The notes under the pieces: generated by a model
The model's database searches: none
Seen by the model: only the letters and a program-made list of their open reading frames with translations
Told to the model about the DNA's origin: nothing
Shown here: piece after piece, positions 1 through 26,661 of the stretch
Position numbering within the stretch: the first letter of the stretch is position 1
How the letters are laid out: each line of letters begins with the position of its first letter
Made by a program: the position numbers and the translations under genes
Assembly (NCBI RefSeq): GCF_001039355.2
Contig: NW_019774536.1
Span: 304,519-368,518, forward strand
Reading direction: 5' to 3'
DNA length: 64,000 bases
DNA from: Lingula anatina
Lineage: Eukaryota; Brachiopoda; Lingulata; Lingulida; Lingulidae

Positions 1-20
1 GGGGGAGGGGAAGGGAGGTG

Positions 21-711
21 CACAGAATGCACACTGATTCTGACTTTAATCCCATTAACATGTACAGTACTTCTCTGGTGATTCCCGATACACCTTATAG
101 AAATACATGTATTTAAAATAATGTCCCAGTGGATTTTCGAAACTTTAGGAACATCTTATTTCGTACTCTGTCGTGAAATAACACCCTAAAAGCGTTGTCT
201 GGTTTGAAAGGTATTATCAACATCAGCGTTGGAGTTGTCGTATCATAATATGATCATTGTAACATGTGCATTCATAACATTCTTTACTATTTGAGAAAAA
301 CGATACGGTAATAATTTAAAGTGATTTCGAAAATCCACTAAGACATTCTTTTAAATACATGTATTTCTATAAGGTTTATCGGGAATCACCAGAGAAGTAC
401 TGTACATGTAAATGGGATTAAAGTCAGAGGGGGGGGGGGGCACAGAATGCACACTGATTCTGATTCTTATAGAAATACATGATTCTTATAGAAATACATG
501 TATTTAAAAGAATGTCCCAGTGGATTTTCGAAATCACTTTAAATTATTACCGTATCGTTTTTCTCAAATAGTAAAGAATGTTATGAATGCACATGTTACA
601 ATGATCGTATTATGATATGACAACTCCAACGCTGATGTTGATAATACCTTTCAAACCAGACAACGCTTTTAGGGTGTTATTTCACGACAGAGTACGCAAT
701 ATGATGTTCCA
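21..711. repeat. nested inverted (foldback) repeat
   Basis: Two overlapping inverted repeats are visible. About 39-142 is the reverse complement of about 327-428, and about 152-373 is the reverse complement of about 485-706, with only a few mismatches. The centre between the two larger arms holds a G run near 430-439. The block at 21-50 (cacagaatgcacactgattc) recurs directly at 441-460. The order is therefore A, B', A', partial A, B. This fits a foldback or MITE-type element with a nested or rearranged copy, or a misassembly near a contig edge. No protein-coding remnant is seen in it. Confidence 0.75.
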
Positions 712-1958
712 AAAGTGCGTTTTACGTAAGACATCATCTCACCAACCACAATCTCACTTGCAATTGTGATAAAGCATTCCCTTTAACACGGCTCTTGATG
801 AAAATTACCAATTAGCCACTGAAGTTTTGGAGGTAATTGGAAGAAACATAAGTAATGAATTTTTAGCTTTGGCGCAAGGTTTTTTGCATGGCCCAGCTGT
901 TACATTTTCTGGGTTAAGCATATGATAACGGATAAGGGGACATTAAAGGCAGGAAAAGCTTACGATACGGATAAAAGAGGGTCCCACTGCATCTAGGTCT
1001 CCAAAGACATTTTGGTCGATTTATTTCCTTTAAATGCCCATTTAATGGGTATAATTGTTGTAAGCATGTACAAGCCTTATCACGGTAAAGACTAAAACGT
1101 GTAGGTGACAAAACTTAGATTGGGGTGAGAGAACAGGTATGTTTCAAGTCAGTCACAAGACCTAATAACATTAGATACCCTAGCTGAAATTCGCTATTCC
1201 TGTCAGTTTGCGTAGGCATTTTTGTTTATCTTACATGTATGTAAGCCCTTTTGGATGTGTAAGAAATGGGAGGAAAATGTTTGCTCAGTTAGTGTAGAAA
1301 GTGATATTTAAAATTACTTTTTAATAATAGGATTGTGTGTTTAGGCCACTGCTTTTTTTCAATTCTCTGTATATTCGTTTACTTATTAGCGTATATCATG
1401 TTATTTATCCTCTTGCACCCCCCATGGTTCGCCACGTTTTATGTACGAGTAGGTCTTTAATATTCAATGTCAATGCCCCCTTGTGTATGTTATGTGTATA
1501 ATATTGTGTGGTGCTCCCTGACTGGTTTGCATATCTATGGAATAGTATGCAAAACAATGCTGAGTTGATCACAACCGATTTTTACAATATCTGGTCCCAG
1601 GAAATATTTTTATGAACGGACCTTACAAATCCTTGATGCGCAACAACAAGTATGTAAATCAGTGAATCTGAGATGCCTTTTAAGATGGCCTGCATCTGAT
1701 CTGATATTGTATTAACGAGAAGCCATCTTCTACTCAACAGTTGTCTTTAAGAAAAGAGTGATTTTATAATATTATACGCAGGCATTATGTATCTATGCCT
1801 CTCTCGGTTTTGTCTGTGCATAAACGGATTGTGTGTGTGTGGGGGGGGGGGAGTGCGTGCGTGCGTAAATATGTGCTCAAACAAATCACTCTAGGTCTGA
1901 TTTGAAAGGTCTATCAAATATGATTTTCATAAAGACACATTTGATCTATATTTCTAGG
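712..1958. other. non-coding DNA upstream of the sulfotransferase gene
   Basis: No convincing exon is seen. The stretch contains a G run near 1842-1850 and a pyrimidine-rich end (gatctatatttctag, closing at about 1957) that looks like a splice acceptor just before the start codon of the next gene. This suggests that the latter has at least one untranslated exon upstream, which I could not locate. Confidence 0.5.
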
Positions 1959-1968
1959 AGGCAAAACC

Positions 1969-3283
1969 ATGGCAAGCACGAGTTTATACATTATCACATT
2001 TCTATTCATCACGGCCCTCTGTCTTCTGATGGTTATAATATGTGGTAGCTATATGACGACGGGGGATTTAAGCATCATATCAAGTCGTTCTTACGCATAC
2101 CCAGACTGTTCATGCAGAGAGAACGGGAGCGTCACAGAGCGAGGAGGGCCTATAATAACTCTCCCGACTGAAAGCGAAATACGTAACCCTATTACACTCT
2201 CAAAAGTGACGAACATTTTATTTCTTAAGACACACAAGACAGCGAGCAGCACGATACAAAATATTTTAATGCGTTTCGGTGAAATTCGGAACTTAACATT
2301 CGCACTGGGAGCATACCCTGATATTTACAAATTAGGATATCCCCAGAAGTTTAGTCCTGGTTTTGCATTGCCCAGTGTGACGGGGAAAATTTGATATTTT
2401 GTGTCACCATACTCGGTACAGCAGGGCACTCATGGACGTTGTACCAAAAAGGACGGTCTTTATATCTATATTACGACATCCAATAAAGCTGACAGAATCC
2501 TGGTTTGTCTATATGAAAATTTCTAAGAGACTGCACATAGACATGGAGACTTTCTTAGAGGCTCCTCAGAAATACTACTCCAGGTACGGGTATGTCAACG
2601 GGGTCTCTCAGCCGTTTCCAAATTCAATGTTGTTCGACTTAGGACTGCATCCAATAGAGTCATTAAATCAGTCCAAAGTGTATGAAAAAATTTTGGAAGT
2701 AGATGAAGTGTTTTCATTAGTTATGATAGCAGAATATTTTGACGAGTCATTGATATTACTTAGAGACCTACTTGGCTGGTCGTTTCAAGATATAGCGTAC
2801 TTCGCACAAAACATGCGCAAGAAAACTGGCGGCAAAACGGAGATCATGAGTTTGAAAACGATACAAAATATCAAGAAAATCCATGCTGGAGATTTGAAAC
2901 TTTACGAGCATTTTAATAAAACATTTTGGAGAAAAGTCCACACATTTGGTGAAGAAAGAATGCAGAAGGAGCTAAAGGAATTTAACGCTGTCAAGAAGGC
3001 GTGGGAAATACGATGTATAAGTGAACGTGTATCTTACAGCAATATGACTGATAAAGAGTTCAGGCCCTATGAAACTATGGTTCTTGGGTACAGACTGAAT
3101 CCAGAGATGGCCAACGACACCAACTGCGTCCTCATGGCGACGCCAGAACTACCCTTTACTAGGAGAATCTACAAACGCATGTTTACCATGAAACAATTAA
3201 AAGGAAATACATTTAACACCGAGTTGATAAAAGAGTGGACGCCTTTCGATGCTGATTCTAAAGTCAAATCTAAGGTACGATGA
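1969..3283 (+). CDS. galactose-3-O-sulfotransferase-like protein (frame broken once)
   Basis: Likely a Golgi type II membrane sulfotransferase of the galactosylceramide/galactose 3-O-sulfotransferase family, which moves sulfate from PAPS to galactose on glycolipids or glycans. The start ATG sits in a strong context (aaaccATGG) just after an acceptor-like site. Residues about 6-27 form one hydrophobic anchor behind a very short cytosolic tail. [16 protein letters not shown] (about 84-99) is the 5'-phosphosulfate-binding loop, and [16 protein letters not shown] is the 3'-phosphate-binding segment. Several N-glycosylation sequons follow. Codons run in one frame from 1969 to about 2385 and in the next frame from about 2387 to 3283; the change falls in the ggggaaaa run at 2382-2389. 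Total length, about 435 aa, suits the family. The break is probably a one-base error; a recent pseudogene is possible. The end (aaggtacgatga) also resembles a splice donor, so a short further exon cannot be excluded. Confidence 0.85.
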
Positions 3284-3832
3284 AAAACTTTGAAAATCAT
3301 AACAAACCCGACATAACATTTTTCCGATATAATGAACAATATTATGTGCTCTTTTACCTGAAAGTATAAGGCATTCATATCAGCCATGTCACGATACAGA
3401 TCGGATATTGGACTATAGTCAGTATACATGTGACAGGATACACTGTGCCAGTAAATATCTGCATGCTAATTTTATGTAAGTAACGTTATAAAATAACACA
3501 CAAAAAATTCACACTCATTGTTTGTTTGCATTCAGACTTGTGTTATCATATTATGTATTGATTATGCTGTAAGTTAAAAAAAAACGAAGTAAAATCACCC
3601 AAATATATTGTATGGTTTATAATCATTTTGTTTTTCATATTTCACCAATTTATTTATCTATTTGTGAATTTTTCTCATTAGGCTTTGTTCAGTCATTGAG
3701 AGTTGCGCTTTACAGAGCAATAGATCCTTTGAATTAATTTATTTCTTATTTGTGCGTGGGAAGAGGTACACAATCGACTACCACGGATTTTTGTACGGAT
3801 GGGCTTTGGACTAACGAACCTTTGGAATTTCA

Positions 3833-3833
<1 letters not shown>

Positions 3834-3873
<40 letters not shown>

Positions 3874-3875
3874 AT
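3834..3875. repeat. (CA)n/(TA)n microsatellite
   Basis: An uninterrupted CA dinucleotide run of about 30 bases passes into TATATATA. It is a simple repeat with no coding meaning; reading frames through it give only artificial Thr-His repeats. Confidence 0.95.
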
Positions 3876-6800
3876 TATTATTATTACTCTGATACGGTGC
3901 TAAAACATTTTAAAATCATAAAATCAAAGTAAATATTTCTCAGTAACTGCAATGCTTATGGGTAGACGGAAAGTTGGTCCAGGATTTATTTTTCTCAAAC
4001 AATTTTTAGTTTGTTTGAACAAAATTATGAACGTAGGCCTACTGCTGTGGATAAGGCAACAATAGTGTTGATGATTTCAAAGTTCTACATTTCTTATTAT
4101 GAGTTCAAACCATTCGGCAACTTCAAGAAATTCCATAACGGCGTCGCGTATGACAGCTGACCTATAGACCACCCAAAACAAAACCATTTAGATAGGCCAT
4201 TCAAAAAGTAATGAAAAGTCGACTTCCTATTTATGACTAGCGTTAAGTACGTCACAATGGGAAAAATCAAACGTAAATTCGCTTGTATCAAAATCACACT
4301 CAGTCATATCGTTACACTTACCAAGAGTAATGTTAGTAATTGGAAGCCACTAGTGAAAAAGGAGCGGGGAATGTTTTCTTTCTTGTTTCAGTCTCTGTCT
4401 AAGGCAGTGTAGATTTTCCTGAGTTTCCTGTATCGGTTGAAATTTCGGTAATTTTTGTATCTAAGGGCAAACTTGAAAAACATCTTAACTTTGTTCTTTT
4501 TCTTATGAGAAAAGGATACTTTGCAGTATTTATACATCGCAGGGGGGTCATATTATGGTTAGAAACATCTAAAACCCTCGCACACTCAAAAGACAAATGT
4601 GATATTTTTCGTTAATTCGTTTTTGTAAACAACTCCTTCAACTCCAATGGTTAAATTTGCATCTAGGGCACATAGAAAAAGAACTACAGACTCCACAGGT
4701 ATCAAAGCATTGTTGGTAACTTTTCTTAAAATCTTAACAATCTGACCCCATGTTTGTGTATGGAGTATGACTTTATGATTAAAATGGAGAACTTAAGAAG
4801 AATTATTTAAAGGTATATTTTAATTATATATAGTGTTTTGTAAAGTAACTGAATTGATTGCAATGCTCTTATGATACTTATAAGACTGCGTGTAATGTAA
4901 ACGGGAGAATGTCGCTAGAGATTGCATGAGGTAGAGATAGAAAGAAAAGGGTGCGGGAACCAACTGGAAAGTTGTTAATAAATAATACGAAAGAATATAA
5001 CAGAGTTGTATTTACTACCTCGCGTAACAGCAAAACAAAGACAACAACTTCGTCATGCAAGTAAGTGAGGGGTTGCTCTCGTTTGATTACATTTAGTTAA
5101 TTTATCAGTCTGTGATCATGATCAATTTAACTATTCATATTCATATTCATTTTTATGATTAATTCGCCACCGATTTCAAACGGGCATCGAGACCAATGCG
5201 TCACAAAGTCACGAGATATTAATTCCAAGTAAAAAAAAAAAAAAAAGAGAAAGCAAAAACATTTTCAAACTTTTACTTTATACAAATTGTATTTACCATA
5301 ATCGTCTTGTCAATATCATCTTTCATTCTTTAGAATGAAAATAGCCTTTACTTGTTTTGCATAAAAGGCGCATTTGCTGAGTGGGGTTTCCAGTCGTCCA
5401 TAGTTCTTCATTTTTGAGATAACTTTTATTTTCTGTTCATCATTAAAACCTTTTTTCCTGAATTTTGATTTTTGAAATAATTTATTCATTCATAATTAAT
5501 AATACAAAAAATCCTGAATTGTGATTCTTTACACATCAGTTCACATATCCACCTACAACATATCCACCAGTAACCCTGCTTGATGCTGGTATTTCTGGTC
5601 TTTCCAGTATATTTTTGATGTCTTGAAGTTTGGAAAGTATGTCTCATAACAATTTAATTATGAAAAGGAATTTTGGTTGTCAGTCATCAGCTAAAAATGC
5701 ATTAACAAACAAAATTGCCTTGGCTCTTAGAAAAGAATTTAAGTTCACAAAAGAGGAATTAAAGGGATAACAACTGTTCGTGAGTTATCCATATTTCACA
5801 ATAAATGCATTGCAAACAGCTTATAGAAATATAATGAATTCCATTTTACCACCAAAAACGTTGGTTAACGCAATTATTCTGGAATTTGTGTTTGCCATCA
5901 CAACACGTAACCTCCATAGATGGCTACATTATGTAATAATCTCTTAAAGAGAATATTACAGATATCCAAACTTTTTAGGAAAAAAAAAAAAAAAAAAAAG
6001 AAAAAAAAGGAAAACAGGGACGTCTAACTTTGAATGTGGGTTTGGATTCATTAACCATTGGTAAGTATGAAAAAATTGTCCTTTACCCCATGAAATCCAT
6101 TTTTTGCCAAAACGAACATTTGTCATCCCTTTAACTGAAACAGTTTACTGAACTGGCTCAGAATAAGAGAATACCAGAATATGCCAAATTGATGAGCCCA
6201 TACTTGTCGATACAAGTGATTAATCATAAACATCTTTTATAAAACATTTTACATAGTCAAAATCATTAACTTTTAACCTGGTCTTTAAACATGTCTGTCC
6301 AACATCAATCAGGGCTAATTCGCTACAAATGTAAGCGAGCTTTTTCTCCTCGGCGACGAGCTGCGCCACATGGTGTAATGAAATTTTTATAACTTATATA
6401 ATGAAATCTTTTTATAACCCGCAAAACGCAATCCGCAATCCCATGGTTCGTGTCAGCTTTACTTGAGGTCGCTCAAAGAAAACCCAAGGGCACATAATGA
6501 CCAGTTGAACGGTTTATTTGATCTGAACTCCCAAATATTACTTCTGAACGTCTTATATAGGCCTACAAATTTCTTATCAAAGGTAGATTAAATGCTGCAT
6601 TTCGCGGTAGATACTAATTTTAATTACTCAGATTGCACACGCCCACTTGCGTTATATAAATTACATGCAAGACCATAAAACGAGTCGAGTGCACAAGCAA
6701 GCGAGTACAATTAAATTAATTAACAAGTCTGGGGATTATATTTGTGAACTGAACAATGGGTGCAAAAACTCATGAACATGTAGGCCTATGGGTAGAGAAA

Positions 6801-6903
6801 GAAAAGAATGCACATGAATGAAAAGTTGTCCAGCTTAGCTAACAGCAGAAGAGAGTGGGCATCATTTCTATCACGTTACAGTCATCATATATAGTCCTTT
6901 TCG

Positions 6904-6908
<5 letters not shown>

Positions 6909-6935
<27 letters not shown>
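6909..6935. repeat. (GT)n microsatellite
   Basis: Uninterrupted GT dinucleotides, about 13 units, in intergenic DNA between the sulfotransferase gene and KAT6. Confidence 0.95.
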
Positions 6936-6937
<2 letters not shown>

Positions 6938-7499
6938 GCTTTATTGAGAAAGTTTGGAATTGGATTACGGATTACTTCAGAAGATAGGCCTAATTAGTGA
7001 GGGGCACGTGCCGGCTTTTCCCTCCCCCACTCACCCCATCCCCCACCCACCCACTGGGTCTGCCAGAGGAAATTCGGTCAGTCGTTTAAATATAGTGTAG
7101 TTTTCTGGCATCCCACAGATAATTCTCACCTGCCGCAATTCTACCACACTGCCAATCATTGCCGTGTTTACATAGAGTTATGCTAATAAGTCTTGATCAT
7201 ACGAGAAACAGTATTCCACTGGGTGAAATTCACTAGGTGAATGCTATTTATTGATTGTATACAGAGGTCAGGATTAAAAAAAGGGGGATTGTTTTAATTA
7301 CATCTCTATGTTTTTAAGTAGCACATTCAAATACAAAGGCTGTCTATGTAAATTAGCTTGAATTTTCACTCTAAATATTATGATTGATAATTAAATTCTC
7401 CCAACTCCCCACTTGCGTCTGTATTAGCAGTTCAGATTTTCATGGCCGACATCTTTATCGAATAAGTACAAAAACAGTTCGTGTTTGAATTGAAATATT

Positions 7500-8480
7500 A
7501 TCCTTCTTTTAGATGTATGAGGCTCGTGTATAAGATTTTGACATAAGAAGGTCTTTACAAGAGCCTTCTGGGGGACAGCATCTCTGTAAATTCAGTAAGT
7601 ATGCCGATATTTTTGCGTTAAGGGGAGTGGTAAACGGATTTGTAAACTGATGTTAGGTTTTAACGTACTTCTCACTGTTGACAAAAATTGCGTAAATCGA
7701 ATGTGAGGCGTTTTTTGGCGAGGTAGAGGATTAGGATTTTAAAAACATTTCAAGTGACAATAATGCAACAATGTGTCAGAGGGTGCTGTTATACTCTACT
7801 CTCCATTGTGCCTTAACTGTCCGCCATTTTGAAAGTACTTTTTTTTTTTTTTTTTTTTACATGATTGATGTACCAATCAAGTGATGTGTAAAAACTGCCG
7901 TTTTATCTTGGTTTCTGCGCTTTTGAGAAATTTTGTGCAGTATTTTAGTTTTAAAGTATTCAGTATATTTGTATTTAATCACATTCACCTTAGATTAAAA
8001 TGTGGTAAAATATGTGGACTTGAACCTGAATAAGTTATGTCACAGTTAAGGAATTTTGACGTTTGCAAGACATCAACATCTTTGTGAATGTTGGCAAACT
8101 GGAATTTATCTGTTTTAAGTGCTTTGTAAAATTGCCCTGTTTACTATGACAAGGACCAGTGTAGGGATCGTGGATGTGAGCATGTGCAATCACCAGCTGT
8201 TCAGGTTCATTGTTTAGCCAGACCACAGGCTGCTCTTTGTTCATTAACCAGGTCAAACTGAACTACCTGCCAAAGGACCTTTGTTATTGCTATAAACTGA
8301 AAGTCATTTTTAGTCAGAACTTATACAGTTTAAAATGTTTTATGCCTTGTTTAAAATGAGATCTTTTACATAATTTTGCAGGGATGAGTAATGTTGGTTC
8401 CACAGTTTCGTATTCATGTGCTATGTGAAGAAGTAGCACAATGTAGTGGATTGTTCAACGGCTTGCCCTGACCAGAAATT
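7500..8480 (+). promoter_or_regulatory. probable 5' UTR and first intron of KAT6
   Basis: A good donor (attca|gtaagt at about 7596) and a pyrimidine-rich acceptor (ttttgcag ending at about 8381) are correctly placed for an untranslated first exon spliced to the exon carrying the KAT6 start codon. The sequence ccgccatttt (7821-7830) is the reverse complement of a YY1-type AAAATGGCGG motif. A T run lies at about 7840-7858. The transcription start cannot be placed from sequence alone. Confidence 0.4.
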
Positions 8481-24556
<16,076 letters not shown>

Positions 24557-26661
24557 GAAGATGAATGTGTAAATAAATATATAGGGGTTTTGTGCAACTT
24601 TTGAGGCCTAGTCAGTGCAAGAATGGACATTTTACATGTTTGTACAGGTTAAATAAAGTATGTATGATTATATATGTATATTTAACATATATGTATATGA
24701 TTATATATATGATTAGACTGTAAATATAGCCCTTATTTTAGTAAGAATTTGTCCTATGAGGTGAAACTTGGTAAAATTTAGTGGACCAGTGTTTAGTGGA
24801 TGAAATGATATGTAATGTTTTTAGTTTTGTGTACATTTTAGCATTGCTGTTCAAATATAATTATTGAAAGCAGTTTATGTAATAACTGTTGTGAAAAAAA
24901 ATATATGGAGTACTGTGTTCTAAACAAACAGTACTATACATATTTTATTTATGAATATTGGAGCAGATTAAATTTCTTGAAAGTATTTTATCTTCACCTT
25001 CTTGAACATATTTATCATGTCAAGCATTGGACTATAATTGCTTGTCTAGAAAAAGAAAATCTGAAGAACCACCACTGTTGAATTTCTCAGGTTCTTTCAT
25101 GACTTTACCTTTTTATATATTTTTTCTGTAATAATTTTATCTTGCCTGTAGGTCCATTACCAGAAAGAAAATAAAAAAGCTGTAAATGGAATGCTGTTTT
25201 GTACCTTTCTTGGAAAACCAGTTGAAATGGGACTTTGTAAACTGTGGTTATGAAAGGTTTTTCAAATAGTTTGATAATCTTTTAGTAATGTGTCAATTTG
25301 CTGACTAAAAAAAATTGTGAGGATGAACATAAATGCATTGCACATTGGCTTTATTTCTCAAGAATATTCCAAAAATTTACTCATTGCTACTTGTCTCTGG
25401 GATAATTGTTTTCTTTCAAAAGCTTTTGCAACTATGTGGCAATCAAATGTGATATGTAGTTCTGAATTGCAGTGCTGGAATTGAGCTTTCGGCAATTTCA
25501 TGATGGTGTATGATAGCTTTGTTCCTGATTGAAGTCTTTATTAATATTCTGATGATGTCAACATTTTGATCAGAATAGGGATGGGGCAACATTGTAGAAA
25601 GTACTATAAATATAAAGGATATATATGTATATCTGACAACATAAATTTTTATCATAACTTGTGTGCCATAACTACAAATGACCAAACACCTACTGGTTAC
25701 TATAAAGAGCCAAATTAACAATATTTTATTTTTCTCCAAAATATGAAAACCTGCCATATTCAGACCTATCAAAGTCACCCAAAATCGACAATTTTCAGAT
25801 TTATGCATGTCATCAAAATCAATCTGCCACACCTGTCATTCACAAGAAATGTATAAACACCTACATCTCATCAATAAAGCCCCAAATATCTACAGCTATT
25901 CAAAAAGCATTTCTGACATCACAGTCTGAAGAAGGGGTGGGGGAGTTTTTTATTTTAATTTTTATTTCATCCTTAATGTTGAGAAAGCCACCGTCTTGTA
26001 CCTAAAGGAAACTACAAATGACCAAACACACCTGCCAGTCACTATTAAGATCCAAAATAATGTAGCGTTTCATTTTTCCCCAAAATTAAAAAAACTGCCA
26101 TATCCGGACCTATAAAAATCAGCCAAAACTTGACAATTTTCAGATTTATATATAGTATGTACATGAAGCCAGACTTAAATAATTTGAAATTAGTGTCTCA
26201 TGTAAAATTCCTTCCTTTTATTTACATACTATTTATAAGACTCACCTTAGTGCCCACCACCCCCTTTTTACCTCATGTTTGTGCCATCCCAAGATAAAGA
26301 CAACATATTTGGCAATCTTTTTGAGTTTTTAATCCCGAAATTTTAGTAAATGAAACAATTAATGAAAGCAAATTTAAATTATTTTTTTTTACAAATAAAA
26401 TTCAAAATGGCTTTGATAAGTATTTTTCATTTTTGTCGAATTAAATCTGATCAGACAGCATCGGTTATTTGAAATGAGAAGTCCGTGTTCGCCAATGTTG
26501 AATAGCTTTAATTTCAATACATATATACTATGCGCTCTGCTATTTATATTGTATGAGTACTATATACGCTTAGCAGAACACATCAAATACAACAACAGCT
26601 GGCAACACAATGCCACTAGCGGAGATGAGAGCAATTGCGTTTGTTGCGAAAGGCAAACAAC
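24557..26661 (+). other. KAT6 3' UTR and KAT6-COPS4 spacer
   Basis: AATAAA signals lie at 24572, 24652 and 25170. The last is followed at a fitting distance by a T/GT-rich stretch (tgttttgtacctttcttgg), so it is a reasonable main polyadenylation site. The rest, from about 25.2 to 26.5 kb, holds a pair of diverged direct repeats and AT-rich DNA. The COPS4 promoter must lie in its last few hundred bases; no TATA box was recognised. Confidence 0.5.
25670..26150. repeat. pair of diverged direct repeats
   Basis: About 140 bp at 25670-25806 recurs at 26010-26150 in the same orientation with many substitutions and small indels. Both begin with actacaaatgaccaaacac and end with gacaattttcagatttat. 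They are probably two copies of one dispersed element. No coding potential. Confidence 0.8.

Larger units (their letters stand above)
3284..7500. other. intergenic region with simple repeats
   Basis: No coding exon is supported on either strand. It holds a CA/TA tract (3834-3875), A-rich runs (about 5230-5246 and 5981-6008), a GT tract (6909-6935) and four copies of the palindrome TAGGCCTA (4034, 6558, 6781, 6985). No tRNA or rRNA gene was recognised. The first few hundred bases presumably include the 3' UTR of the sulfotransferase gene, though no clear polyadenylation signal was identified. Confidence 0.5.
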
